64,000 bases of DNA from Kribbella kalugense (lineage in GTDB: Bacteria; Actinomycetota; Actinomycetes; Propionibacteriales; Kribbellaceae), in assembly GCF_004365875.1 (NCBI RefSeq), contig NZ_SODF01000001.1, positions 2,356,001 through 2,420,000 on the forward strand. The letters run 5' to 3'. The notes under the pieces were generated by a model. The model made no database searches and was not told the DNA's origin. It worked only from the letters and a program-made list of their open reading frames with translations. Below, one piece after another: positions 53,278-61,740 of the stretch. Both the position numbers and the translations under genes were made by a program. Each line of letters opens with the position of its first letter. Within the stretch, counting starts at the first letter, position 1.

Positions 53278-54851
53278 ACAACGAGTGGATCACCCGGGTC
53301 GACCCGATCGAGCCGGCGCCCGGACCGTTGCACGGGCTGACGATGGCGCTCAAGGACAACATCGACCTCGCGGGCGTGCCGACGACGGCTGGGGACCCGC
53401 GGAACTCGCGTCCTGTTGTCGACAATGCGTTTGTTGTCGATCGGCTGATCGCCGCCGGCGCCGTACCGCTGGGGAAGACGAACCTCGACCAGTACGCGAC
53501 CGGGTTGGTCGGCACGCGATCGCCGTACGGCGCCTGTCACTCGGTCTTCTCCGAACGCCATGTCTCAGGCGGATCGAGCTCGGGCAGTGCGGTCGCTGTG
53601 GCGAGTGGCCAGGTCGACTTCGCGCTCGGCACGGACACGGCAGGGAGCGGGCGGGTACCGGCTGCGTTCAACCGGCTGATCGGCATCAAGCCGAGTCGTG
53701 GGCTCGTGTCCGCGCGCGGCGTCGTACCTGCCTGCCGATCGCTCGACTGCGTGACCGTGATGGCTCGGACAGTGGCCACAGCGCGGGCGGCGTACGACGT
53801 GATGGTCGCCTACGACCCGGACGACGCCTGGTCGCGCCGGGCGGACGAGCTGCCTCGGCCTCGGGGTGGTCGCGTCATCGGCGTACCGGATGTGGGGTTG
53901 GAGCTGGATCCGCTGCATGAGGCGGCCTGGCAGGAGACCCTCGCCGAGGCTGATCGCCTCGGTGAGATCGTGAAGGTGGATGTGCGGCCGTTGCTCGAAG
54001 CGGCCGACCTGCTGTACTCCGGGCCGTGGCTGGCCGAGCGGTGGCTGGCCTTCGGCGACAAGCTCGACGACGATCCGGCGGTCGACCCAACCGTGCGGAC
54101 GATCGTACGGGGCGGCGCGGCGCTGACCGCGGCCGCTGCGTTCGCCGGCTTCGACCGGCTTGCCACGCTGGCTCGCGCGAGTGAGCCGCTGTGGACGCAG
54201 GTCGACGCGCTGCTCCTGCCGGTGACGCCCGGGCATCCCACGCTGGCCGAGGTGGCGGCCGATCCGATCGGCGTGAACAGTCGCCTCGGTCGCTTCACGA
54301 ACATGGTGAACCTGCTCGATCTGTGCGCGGTCGCGTTCCCAGGTTCGGATCGAGCCGACGGTCTGCCGTTCGGGATTCAGCTCCTCGCGCCGGCTGGTCA
54401 CGACCTCTCGCTGATCGACCTCGCGGCTGAGTGGTGTGGTGAGACAGTGCCGCCGCATTCCGTGGACAGCGACGTGCTGCTGGCGGTCGCGGGCGCACAC
54501 CTGTCCGGACAGCCGCTCAACGATCAGCTGGTACGGCGGGGAGCCCGGCTCGCGTTCACGGCACGGACCGCTTCGTCGTACCGGATGTATCTCGTCGACG
54601 GACCGCGTCCCGGGCTGACCCGGACTCTGCGGGGTGCTGACGGTCCTGGGATCGAGGTGGAGGTGTGGCGACTGCCGTCGGCCGAGCTGGCCGGGTTCGC
54701 GGCGACGATCGATCCGCCGCTGGCTATCGGGCCACTCGAGCTGTCGGACGGTCAGCAGGTACTCGGCTTCGTCTGTACGGCGGATGCCGCGGACCCGGCG
54801 CGTGACATCACGGCGTTCGGCGGCTGGCGGGCCTACTTGTCCGGGAGCTGA
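53274..54851 (+). CDS. atzF: Allophanate hydrolase (AtzF type)
   Basis: A 525-residue enzyme that hydrolyses allophanate to ammonia and CO2, completing guanidine breakdown. The amidase-signature triad is Lys27 (MALKDNID), the cis-Ser in HVSGGSSSGSA (about 101) and nucleophile Ser125 in DTAGSGRVPA. The C-terminal domain (about 400-525; VAGAHLSGQPLNDQLVRRGARL, FGGWRAYL) is the AtzF-specific decarboxylation-linked domain. It is about 65 residues shorter at the N-terminus than typical AtzF, starting just before the Lys. ATGA overlap with the carboxyltransferase. It carries the island palindrome at 53416 as GTT GTC GAC AAT. Confidence 0.94.
   Translation: MNNEWITRVDPIEPAPGPLHGLTMALKDNIDLAGVPTTAGDPRNSRPVVDNAFVVDRLIAAGAVPLGKTNLDQYATGLVGTRSPYGACHSVFSERHVSGGSSSGSAVAVASGQVDFALGTDTAGSGRVPAAFNRLIGIKPSRGLVSARGVVPACRSLDCVTVMARTVATARAAYDVMVAYDPDDAWSRRADELPRPRGGRVIGVPDVGLELDPLHEAAWQETLAEADRLGEIVKVDVRPLLEAADLLYSGPWLAERWLAFGDKLDDDPAVDPTVRTIVRGGAALTAAAAFAGFDRLATLARASEPLWTQVDALLLPVTPGHPTLAEVAADPIGVNSRLGRFTNMVNLLDLCAVAFPGSDRADGLPFGIQLLAPAGHDLSLIDLAAEWCGETVPPHSVDSDVLLAVAGAHLSGQPLNDQLVRRGARLAFTARTASSYRMYLVDGPRPGLTRTLRGADGPGIEVEVWRLPSAELAGFAATIDPPLAIGPLELSDGQQVLGFVCTADAADPARDITAFGGWRAYLSGS
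53416..53425. repeat. Island palindrome TTGTCGACAA (in allophanate hydrolase)
   Basis: Falls in the codons GTT GTC GAC AAT (Val-Val-Asp-Asn), the other frame from the permease copy. A half copy TTTGTTGTCGA follows at 53430. Confidence 0.7.
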
Positions 54852-54871
54852 GCGCCCTAAGGTTGGTGGGC

Positions 54872-56161
54872 ATGAGCCTGACACCCGCCGAACAGAAGGT
54901 GCTGGACCGGATCGACGAGGACCTGCTGGTCCGGGTCACCCAGGATCTGGTCCGCGCGCCCGGGCAGAACCCGCCCGGTGAGGAGGCCGCCACAGTGGCC
55001 GTCCTCACCGCGGCGGCTCGGGACCTTGGGCTCGACGTCGCGACGTCGTCCGTCGAACCGGGCCGGGACAACGTCTCCATCACGCTTGCCGGCGGCAACA
55101 ATCCCGGCCTGCTGCTCCTCGGCCACACCGATGTCGTCCCTGTCGGCGAAGGTTGGACGGTCGACCCTCACGGCGGACTCCTCCGCGACGGCCGGGTCTA
55201 CGGCCGCGGCGCCTCCGACATGAAAGGCGGCCTGGCCGCAGCCTTGATCGCCCTCGCCGCCCTCCGCGGCACCACGCTGTCCGGCCCCGTCGAACTCGCC
55301 GCCGTCGTCGACGAGGAGGAAACCGGCAAAGGCATCCGCGCGTACATCGCCTCGAACGGGTCGGCTGTGGATAACTCGGACTCGGATCGAGGCTTCGCCG
55401 ATAGACTCGAAGCGGAAAGGACAGGGGCGAGGGGTGGCTCAGCCGCCGGCCCGTTGTCCAGCAGGCCGTCCCGTCAGTACGTCGGCTGCATCACCGCCGA
55501 GCCGACCGATCTGCAGACGATCATCGCGGCCCGTGGTGACTCCTACCTCCAGGTCGCCGTACACGGCCGCGCCTCGCACGCCGGCAACCCGGACGGCGGC
55601 GCCAACGCGATCTACGGCGCAGCTGCCGTCGTCGCGGAGATCGAACGCCTGCACGCGGAACTCGCGACCGCACCCCATCCCCTGCTCGGACCCGCGACCT
55701 GGAGCGTCGGCCAGATCAACGGTGGCACTGGCGGCTCGATCGTCCCCGCCGAGTGCGTGGTCGTCGCCGACCGCCGCCTCCTTCCCGGTGAGTCCCCCGC
55801 CGAGGTCCTCGCCGATCTCGGGCGTCGCGTGAACGCGCTCCGGCTCGAGGACCGCGGCCTCGCCGTTGAGCTCGCCATGCCGATGGAGATGCCTGCTTTC
55901 GAGACTCCCGCAGACGCTGAGCTGGTTCGTGTGACTGAGGCCGCGCGGCTGGACAGCGGCGGTCAGCAGATGCCACTGGCCGGGTGGACCGCGGCGTGCG
56001 ACGGAGGGTACGTCGACCGGGATCTCGGCGTACCTGTTGTCGTTCTTGGGCCGGGCTCGGTTACTGGGCAGGCCCATCGCGCGGACGAGTCTGTGCCTGT
56101 CGCGGAGCTGCTCACGGCAGCCCGCACGTACACCCTCGCGGCACTCCGTCTCCTCACCTAG
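54872..56161 (+). CDS. M20-family deacylase/peptidase (ArgE/DapE type)
   Basis: A 429-residue metallohydrolase with the M20 ligands: H85 in LGHTDVVP, Asp116 in GASDMKGG, the Glu pair in VVDEEETG (about 148-150), the Glu of ITAEPTDLQ and a His near the end (TGQAHRADE). It cleaves an amide next to a carboxylate, as in ArgE, DapE or succinyl-diaminopimelate desuccinylase. Residues about 163-201 are a Ser/Arg/Gly-rich insertion between AYIASNG and YVGCITAEP not expected in the family. The ATG follows TAAGGT plus seven bases, so it may have its own leaderless promoter 20 bases after the guanidine operon. Confidence 0.88.
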   Translation: MSLTPAEQKVLDRIDEDLLVRVTQDLVRAPGQNPPGEEAATVAVLTAAARDLGLDVATSSVEPGRDNVSITLAGGNNPGLLLLGHTDVVPVGEGWTVDPHGGLLRDGRVYGRGASDMKGGLAAALIALAALRGTTLSGPVELAAVVDEEETGKGIRAYIASNGSAVDNSDSDRGFADRLEAERTGARGGSAAGPLSSRPSRQYVGCITAEPTDLQTIIAARGDSYLQVAVHGRASHAGNPDGGANAIYGAAAVVAEIERLHAELATAPHPLLGPATWSVGQINGGTGGSIVPAECVVVADRRLLPGESPAEVLADLGRRVNALRLEDRGLAVELAMPMEMPAFETPADAELVRVTEAARLDSGGQQMPLAGWTAACDGGYVDRDLGVPVVVLGPGSVTGQAHRADESVPVAELLTAARTYTLAALRLLT

Positions 56162-56255
56162 GGGCCGATTCAGCAGGAACCCGGACGCACCGGCCACAAG
56201 TTCCAGCGGAACCGTCGCTGAGTCGGCTCGCTGACCTGACTCGCCTCTGATGACC

Positions 56256-56322
56256 TGAGACAACTTGTGGGGACCGGAGACAGGATGCGGGGAGCTGAGA
56301 CAGGAAGCCGTGGCGTGAGACC
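56256..56322. repeat. Four direct repeats (T/G)GAGAC(A/C) with exact 20-bp spacing, possible transposon-end remnant
   Basis: TGAGACA at 56256, GGAGACA at 56276, TGAGACA at 56296, TGAGACC at 56316. Multiple terminal repeats with helical phasing are typical of IS21-like ends, but no transposase gene is present, so this would be an isolated end; a regulator array is the alternative. Confidence 0.5.
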
Positions 56323-56517
56323 TGCTATTTCAGGTTTCACGCCGCCAGAAGGTGTCTCGGCCCACAACAACTGAGGGGTTCGATGCGGAGCCAGGGCCTG
56401 CGGGTCGGGGCCGGCGAGAACCGGCGCCTGGCCGCCGCCTACCCGTTCGCGCGCTCGGAGGGAATGTCCCTCGGTCGACGAGTGCGTGAGGCGGGTGATC
56501 CTCGGCGGGGCTGTGCC

Positions 56518-56547
56518 TTGACTCTGACACTGTGTTAGGTCGTAGAC
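56518..56547 (+). promoter_or_regulatory. Candidate promoter of the amidase gene
   Basis: TTGACT (56518-56523), 18 bases, GTAGAC (56542-56547), then seven bases to the ATG. Confidence 0.4.
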
Positions 56548-56554
56548 CAGCCGC

Positions 56555-57955
56555 ATGATGATGACGACTGCAGAGGTTGCAGAGCGGATTCGCACGCGGC
56601 AGGTGACTTCGCGTGAGGTGGCCGAGCAGATGTTGGCCAGGATCGCCGCGGACACCGAGGTGAATGCGGTGGTGGAGGTCCGGCCGGAGTACGCGTTGGC
56701 AGCAGCGGACGAGGCCGACGCGGCGCTAGAGCGGGCTGACGCGGCGGTGGGTGCGGCGGTGGGCGCTTCGGTGGGCGCGGGTGTGGGTGGCAGGCGGGGG
56801 GTGGGGCCGTTGCATGGGGTGCCGGTGACGGTTAAGGACTGCTTCGATGTTGCGGGGATGCATACGACCTGGGGGAATCCGGCGTTTGCGGAGTACGTCG
56901 CCGAGCGGGACGCGGCTGTTGTGGAACGGCTGCAGCAGGCGGGGGCGATCGTGGTTGGCAAGAGCAACGTTCACGCGATGCTCGCGGACTTCGGGCAGAC
57001 CGTGAACGAGGTCTACGGGCGGACGAACAACCCCGCGGACCTCGGCCGGACGCCGGGCGGTTCGAGCGGCGGTGCGGCGGCCGCGCTGGCCGCGGGGCTC
57101 ACGTACCTGGAGTACGGCTCGGACCTGGTCGGCTCGATTCGGCTGCCGGCGGCGTACTGCGGGGTGTACGGACTCAAGCCCACGAACGGCCTCGTCCTAC
57201 AACGCGGCTTCCAAGTCCCCGGTACGCCGTACCTGCCGAGCGAACTCCCCAATCTGTCAACAATCGGCCCCCTCGCCCGCTCCGCCAACGATCTACGAAT
57301 CGCACTCCGAGCAACCGCCGGCCCCGACGCGCCGTACGCCGGGCAACTCCGGGCCGAAGCGCCGTACTCATGGGAGCTTGGTCCGCCTCGGCATCGAGAG
57401 CTCAAAGACTTCCGTGTTGGTGTAGTGACTGACCACCCGGCTGCGCCGGTCTCCAGCGAGGTTGGTGACGCGCTGTCTGGCGCGGTAGATCGGTTGGCGC
57501 GGAGTGGGGCGAAGGTTGTTGAGGGGTGGCCGGATGGGGTGGAGCCGGGTGAGCAGGCCGAGGAGTTTGGGCGGCAGGTTGGGGTGTTCTTCGCGTTGCA
57601 CGGCGGTGAGCCAGGCTCGATGACTGTCGACGAACTGGTTGCGGCCGAGCGCGGACGGATGATCGCGCGCACCAAATGGCAGCGGTACTTCGAGGACGTC
57701 GACGTGTTCCTCTGCCCGACCAGCTTCACGGTCGCGTTCCCGCACGGCTCGACGACGATCGACGGGCAGCCGTACGACGCGCAGGTGTTCTGGATCGCCC
57801 ACGCTTCGTTGACCGGTCATCCCGCGCTCAGCATGCCGATCGGACGTACGGCGGATGGGCTGCCAGTCGGAGGTCAGGTCATCGGGCCGTGGCATGAGGA
57901 CGACACGGCGATCACGTTCGCCGAACTGCTGGCTGATCAACTGCGGGCTGGTTGA
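56555..57955 (+). CDS. Amidase-signature family hydrolase
   Basis: A 466-residue amidase. The catalytic Lys94 is in VTVKDCFD, the cis-Ser in TPGGSSGGAAAA (about 170), and the nucleophile Ser194 in GSDLVGSIRLPA. A low-complexity Gly/Ala/Val run (about 64-80, GAAVGASVGAGVGG) precedes the Lys region, from a GC-rich repeat in the DNA. The amide substrate is not predictable. An island-motif variant CTGTCAACAA (57254) encodes LSTI with TCA ACA codons. It is followed by a MerR-type regulator that overlaps or nearly abuts, suggesting co-transcription. Confidence 0.9.
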   Translation: MMMTTAEVAERIRTRQVTSREVAEQMLARIAADTEVNAVVEVRPEYALAAADEADAALERADAAVGAAVGASVGAGVGGRRGVGPLHGVPVTVKDCFDVAGMHTTWGNPAFAEYVAERDAAVVERLQQAGAIVVGKSNVHAMLADFGQTVNEVYGRTNNPADLGRTPGGSSGGAAAALAAGLTYLEYGSDLVGSIRLPAAYCGVYGLKPTNGLVLQRGFQVPGTPYLPSELPNLSTIGPLARSANDLRIALRATAGPDAPYAGQLRAEAPYSWELGPPRHRELKDFRVGVVTDHPAAPVSSEVGDALSGAVDRLARSGAKVVEGWPDGVEPGEQAEEFGRQVGVFFALHGGEPGSMTVDELVAAERGRMIARTKWQRYFEDVDVFLCPTSFTVAFPHGSTTIDGQPYDAQVFWIAHASLTGHPALSMPIGRTADGLPVGGQVIGPWHEDDTAITFAELLADQLRAG

Positions 57956-57963
57956 CTGCAGCC

Positions 57964-58776
57964 ATGTTCGCCATCGGTGAGTTCGCCCGGCACGGCCGGG
58001 TGTCGATTCGGATGCTGCGGCACTACGACGCGCTCGGTCTGCTGCGCCCGGCGTACGTCGACCCGGCGACCGGCTACCGCAGTTACACCGCCGGCCAGCT
58101 CGCCGATCTAAACCGGATCGTCGCGCTCAAAGATCTCGGCTTCTCCCTCGAACAGGTCGGCACGATGATCGCGGACAACCTCGGCCCGGCCGAGATGCGC
58201 GCATTGTTGACAATGCGACGCGCGGAATTGGAGACGACTGTGGCCGAGAGCTACGCGCGCCTCGCCCAGGTCGAGTCGCGGCTACGCGGTCTCGAGGGCG
58301 ACGTCGCGGCGGCCGATGTCGTCGTGAAGGAGCTACCCGCCGTACGGCTCGTCGGTCTGACCGCGACGGCGGCGAGCTTCACGCCGGACGACATCACGCC
58401 AGTGGTGCACCCGCTCTGTGCGGAACTCGGTCGCCGACTGGCCAACGCCGACGTACGCCCGTCCGGCCGGTTGACCTGCCTGTACGAACGCAATCAGGAA
58501 TCCGAGGACGAGGTCGTCGTCCGAGCGACAGTCCCGGCCGCAGTCGATGCCGGAGGCAACCTCAACGGACTCGAGGTGATCGACCAGCCCGCAGTACGGG
58601 CCGCGACCTTGGTGCACCGCGGACCGATCGACCAGGTCCTGCCGTCCTGGCAGGCACTGGCCCGCTGGTTCAACGACAATGGTCATCGGGCCGGCGAGCC
58701 CGCACGCGAGCTCTACCTCGACACCCCGGAAGACCCGGCCGACTGGGTCACCGAACTACAGGAGCCCTTTATCTAA
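57964..58776 (+). CDS. MerR-family regulator with GyrI-like effector domain
   Basis: A 270-residue protein. The N-terminal MerR wHTH (IGEFARHGRVSIRMLRHYDALGLLRPAYVDPATGYRSY, residues 4-42), a dimer coiled coil (about 75-115), and a C-terminal GyrI-like ligand domain (about 120-270; LVGLTATAASFTPDDI, LYLDTPEDPADWVTELQEPF) give the BmrR-type architecture that senses small amphipathic ligands. Start: ATG 57964; TTG at 57952 would overlap the amidase stop. An exact island palindrome (58204) lies within it as TTG TTG ACA ATG. It is the only regulator gene of the island in the window. Confidence 0.9.
   Translation: MFAIGEFARHGRVSIRMLRHYDALGLLRPAYVDPATGYRSYTAGQLADLNRIVALKDLGFSLEQVGTMIADNLGPAEMRALLTMRRAELETTVAESYARLAQVESRLRGLEGDVAAADVVVKELPAVRLVGLTATAASFTPDDITPVVHPLCAELGRRLANADVRPSGRLTCLYERNQESEDEVVVRATVPAAVDAGGNLNGLEVIDQPAVRAATLVHRGPIDQVLPSWQALARWFNDNGHRAGEPARELYLDTPEDPADWVTELQEPFI
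58202..58216. repeat. Island palindrome, extended copy CATTGTTGACAATGC (in merR)
   Basis: The core TTGTTGACAA is 58204-58213; with flanks it reads GCATTGT-TG-ACAATGC, 7-bp arms. In frame as TTG TTG ACA ATG. Confidence 0.75.
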
Positions 58777-59270
58777 AGCCGATTGAACGAGAGCGTCTCA
58801 CCACGCGCGCCACCCATCCACAGATCCTGACAAGCCGCCGCGAACTCCTCGAGATTCTCGGTGATCGCCCCGAAAACGTTGCCCGGCACCCATCCCTGGT
58901 CGCCGTTGATCAGCAGATTGTTCCGCCCGTAGAAGACCGCAAGGTCGACAATCGCACCGGTCGTACCCGTACCGGTCGTGTTCTCGTACCCGTACGCCGG
59001 ATTGCCGAGATCATCGGAGTCGAACGAGAACCAGCACAGGTCACCCGGGATCGGCGTGATCGTCGTGTTCTCCTTGCCCGGATCGGCCGGGGCGAACGCC
59101 GGAAGCAGAGCGTAGATCTCGTTCCGCGCGTACTTGCCGTGGAACACCGGCGCGGACAACGGCAGCGCGTCCCACACCGCCGTACAAGTGCGCGGCGCCA
59201 CGTCGTCGAGCAGCTTCGCCACACAGCTCACGCCGCGCTTGTCCAGGCTGACGGTGATGTACTTGCTCAC
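58773..59270 (-). CDS. DUF3830 family (cyclophilin-like fold) protein
   Basis: A 165-residue protein starting at GTG 59270 (GGAGG upstream), overlapping the amidase stop (GTGA). The sequence MSKYITVSLDKRGVSCVAKLLDDVAPRTCTAVWDAL, HGKYARNEIYALLPAF, PGDLCWFSFDSDDLG and VFGAITENLEEFAAACQDLWMGGARGE is that of DUF3830, a small cyclophilin-like fold of unknown activity. DUF3830 genes are often found beside amidases, maleate-isomerase-type and M24 genes, as here, so it likely serves the same pathway, perhaps as an isomerase or binding protein. Confidence 0.85.
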   Translation of the reverse strand: MSKYITVSLDKRGVSCVAKLLDDVAPRTCTAVWDALPLSAPVFHGKYARNEIYALLPAFAPADPGKENTTITPIPGDLCWFSFDSDDLGNPAYGYENTTGTGTTGAIVDLAVFYGRNNLLINGDQGWVPGNVFGAITENLEEFAAACQDLWMGGARGETLSFNRL

Positions 59271-60652
59271 TGGGCCTCCAACATAGGTGTGCGCTGATGC
59301 CAATCGGTCGCGGCCTGGTACGCCTGCCCGACCCGCAACGTGAGTGCGTCGGCGTGCCGAGGCGCGACGACCTGCAGACCGACGGGCAGACCGGCCTTCG
59401 TGAATCCGCACGGGACGCTGAGCGCTGGCTGCTGGGTCAGGTTGAACGGATACGTGTACGGCGTCCAGTCCGTCCAGTCGGGCGACGTCGATCCGTCCGG
59501 CACGTCCTGCCCGAGCGGGAACGCAGTGATCGGCAGCGTCGGCGTGACGAGTACGTCGTACTGCTCGTGGAAGCGACCCATCAGAGTCCCGAGTTCCATC
59601 CGGACTGCGGTCGCGTCGAGGAAGTCGGAGGCCGTGTATGCCGCACCCAGCTCGGCGACCCGGCGCAGTCCAGGGTCAACCCGATTGTCAACAATGTACG
59701 CCGACAACACCTTGGCGGCACCGGACCACCAGAGCACGTTGAACGCGTCGATCGGATCGGCGAACCCGGGATCCACCTCGGTCACCTCGGCCCCGGCGTC
59801 GGCCAGCACTCCGACCGCAGCCCGGACCAGCGCCTCGACCTCAGGATCGTTGCGGACAAAGCCGAAATCGGCCGAGAACCCGACCCGCAGCCCGGCGACC
59901 CCGTCGTCGATCCCGGCCAGGAACGACGTCGCCGGCGTCGGCATCGCCGACCAATCCCGCGAGTCGAATCCGGTCACGATATCGAGCAGCGCCGCCGCGT
60001 CCCGCACCGTCCGCGTCATCGGCCCGGCGTGCGACAACGTCCCGAACGCACTCGGCGGGAACAGCGGGATCAGCCCGTACGTCGGCTTCAGCGCAACCGT
60101 GCCTGTGAATGCGGCCGGGATCCGAACGGACCCGCCGCCGTCGGTGCCGAGCGACCACACGCCCATGCCGAGCCCGACCGCGGTCGCCGAACCACCGCTC
60201 GAGCCGCCGGACGTCTTCGACGGATCCCACGGGTTGCCCGTCGCGCCGTACGTGAAGGAGTCGGTGACGCCCTTCCAGGAGTACTCAGGGGTGGTCGTTT
60301 TGCCGACAATCACCGCACCGGTCTCACGCAGCCGGGCGACCGACGGCGCGTCCTCGTCCCACGGACCCGCGGCGTCGATCATTGTGCTGCCGCGCATTGT
60401 CGGCCAGCCTTTTGTCCACAATGCGTCCTTGATCGACGTCGGCACCCCGTCGCCGGGGCCCAGTGGCTCCCCTGAATGCCACCGGGCCTCCGACGCTTTC
60501 GCAGCGGCCAGTGCACCCTCGGCATCCACCAGGACGAAGGCGTTCACCTGACCGTCGTACCGCTCGATCGCGTCCAGCGCGGCCTGCGTGGCCTCAACCG
60601 GCGAGATCTGCTTGCTCCGATAGCCTTCGACCAGTTCGGTTGCCTGCGTCAT
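59267..60652 (-). CDS. Amidase-signature family hydrolase
   Basis: A 461-residue amidase with Lys75 (PTSIKDALW), cis-Ser near 151 (SGGSSGGSATA) and nucleophile Ser175 (GTDGGGSVRIPA). It differs from the island's other amidase throughout and is not a recent duplicate. It carries three island-motif copies: TTGTCAACAA at 59685 (codons ATT GTT GAC AAT), TTGTCCACAA at 60412 (TTG TGG ACA AAA) and the one-mismatch TTGCCGACAA at 60300. It overlaps both the upstream dehydrogenase and the downstream DUF3830 gene by four bases. Confidence 0.92.
   Translation of the reverse strand: MTQATELVEGYRSKQISPVEATQAALDAIERYDGQVNAFVLVDAEGALAAAKASEARWHSGEPLGPGDGVPTSIKDALWTKGWPTMRGSTMIDAAGPWDEDAPSVARLRETGAVIVGKTTTPEYSWKGVTDSFTYGATGNPWDPSKTSGGSSGGSATAVGLGMGVWSLGTDGGGSVRIPAAFTGTVALKPTYGLIPLFPPSAFGTLSHAGPMTRTVRDAAALLDIVTGFDSRDWSAMPTPATSFLAGIDDGVAGLRVGFSADFGFVRNDPEVEALVRAAVGVLADAGAEVTEVDPGFADPIDAFNVLWWSGAAKVLSAYIVDNRVDPGLRRVAELGAAYTASDFLDATAVRMELGTLMGRFHEQYDVLVTPTLPITAFPLGQDVPDGSTSPDWTDWTPYTYPFNLTQQPALSVPCGFTKAGLPVGLQVVAPRHADALTLRVGQAYQAATDWHQRTPMLEAQ
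59685..59694. repeat. Island palindrome TTGTCAACAA (in amidase)
   Basis: Read on the coding strand as ATT GTT GAC AAT (Ile-Val-Asp-Asn); 12-base form ATTGTCAACAAT at 59684-59695. Confidence 0.75.
60412..60421. repeat. Island motif with CC centre, TTGTCCACAA (in amidase)
   Basis: The TTGT/ACAA arms match, the centre is CC. The coding strand uses TTG TGG ACA AAA. Confidence 0.5.
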
Positions 60653-61713
60653 CGATCTCCTGTCGGGATGTAGCCGAGCTTCTTGTCCACTACGTTCAGC
60701 AGGGGTTCGCCGGCCAGCCAGCGGCGGACGTTGGCGGCGAACTGTGCCGCGAGGGTGTCGCGCCAGCCGATCGCGTCACCGGACATGTGGGCGGTGATCG
60801 TCACGTTCGGCGCATCCCAGAGCGGATGATCTGCAGGCAACGGCTCCTGGTCGAACACGTCGAGCGTCGCCGCGATCCGTCCGGTCCCGACGGCTGCTAG
60901 CAGGGCCGCATTGTCAACAATCGGACCACGAGCAATGTTGACAATGTGCGTGCCCGGTCGCATCGCGGCGAACACCCCGGCATCGATCAGACCGCGGGTC
61001 GCGTCCGTCAGCGGTGCGGCTATGACCACGTGATCGGCCCACCCGACCTCGGCGGCCAGGTTGCTGCTGGCAACCACCTCGCCGAAGTCCGGATCGTCCG
61101 ACCTAGCCACCCGGCCGGCGCCGCGGACCTCGAGTCCGGCCGCACGGAGCAGCCGAGCCGTCGCGCGACCGATCGCGCCTGTCCCGACGATCAGCGCCTT
61201 CGCGCCGAGGATGCTGCGGGTCTCGCGGTGCTGCCATCGGTGGTCGCGCTGCAGGTCGAAGCTGCGGAGGCTGTCCTTGGCGTGCGCGATCACCGCGCCA
61301 AGTACGTACTCCGCGATCGGGCGGTCGAACACGCCGTGAGCGTTGGTGACGACGACCGGCGAGTCGCGCAGTTCGTCGAAGAGCAGGGTGTCGACTCCGG
61401 CCGCGGTGACGTGGATCCATTCCAGGTTGTCGGCGTACGGCCAGACGTCCCGGACCGCTGTCGAGAAGAAGTCCCAGAGCATCAGTGCCCGCGCTCCCCG
61501 GACGGCGTCCCGCAGACCGTCCGCGGCGCAGTACTGGAAGTCGACCGGCAGGTCGTCAATTCCGGGCGGCCGGTCGCTCGCGCGCTCGCAGAGCACGGCG
61601 ATCACGGGCCGGTCCGCCAGCCGGTCCACGGGCCGGTCCACGGGCCGGTCCGCGGAGGGCGCCGCGGAGCGACCCGCGGAGGCTGTCGTGGGGTCTTGGG
61701 GGGAGGCGGGCAC
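60649..61713 (-). CDS. D-2-hydroxyacid dehydrogenase (NAD-dependent)
   Basis: A 354-residue dehydrogenase of the D-isomer family. NAD site VGTGAIGRATARLL; catalytic Arg in IVNIARGPIVDN, Glu in DVFDQEPLP and His in ITAHMSGDAIGW. It would interconvert a 2-hydroxy acid and a 2-keto acid. The first 36 residues are made of a 12-bp tandem repeat and Ala/Ser-rich sequence, so translation may really begin at GTG 61605. Two island-motif copies lie in the Arg loop (60911 and 60935), spelled ATT GTT GAC AAT and ATT GTC AAC ATT. Overlaps the amidase by four bases. Confidence 0.88.
   Translation of the reverse strand: MPASPQDPTTASAGRSAAPSADRPVDRPVDRLADRPVIAVLCERASDRPPGIDDLPVDFQYCAADGLRDAVRGARALMLWDFFSTAVRDVWPYADNLEWIHVTAAGVDTLLFDELRDSPVVVTNAHGVFDRPIAEYVLGAVIAHAKDSLRSFDLQRDHRWQHRETRSILGAKALIVGTGAIGRATARLLRAAGLEVRGAGRVARSDDPDFGEVVASSNLAAEVGWADHVVIAAPLTDATRGLIDAGVFAAMRPGTHIVNIARGPIVDNAALLAAVGTGRIAATLDVFDQEPLPADHPLWDAPNVTITAHMSGDAIGWRDTLAAQFAANVRRWLAGEPLLNVVDKKLGYIPTGDR
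60911..60920. repeat. Island palindrome TTGTCAACAA (in dehydrogenase)
   Basis: Coding strand ATT GTT GAC AAT (Ile-Val-Asp-Asn); a one-mismatch copy ATGTTGACAA follows at 60935-60944. Confidence 0.75.
61608..61655. repeat. Four 12-bp tandem repeats near the dehydrogenase 5' end
   Basis: Units of GCCGGTCCACGG at 61608, 61620, 61632 and 61644 (the first and last with small changes). They encode DRPVDRPVDRLADRP if translation starts at 61713. Confidence 0.9.
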
Positions 61714-61740
61714 GCATTGAGGCTAGGAATCCGTCAGTAG

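Larger units (their letters stand above)
56162..56554. other. 393-bp gene-free region with phased repeats
   Basis: No convincing gene is visible. It contains four GAGAC-type repeats spaced exactly 20 bp apart (56256-56322), an inverted copy GTGTCTC near 56353, and near its end a promoter-like TTGACT (56518). A 50-codon frame from 56383 has no recognisable content. Confidence 0.6.

Noticed and set aside
54872-56161. Assigning the M20 gene as argE or dapE
   Set aside because: No arginine or lysine pathway neighbours, an atypical insertion, and the substrate of M20 enzymes cannot be read from motifs.
56383-56535. A 50-codon frame in the 393-bp gap
   Set aside because: No ribosome site, no family resemblance, and it overlaps the amidase promoter region.
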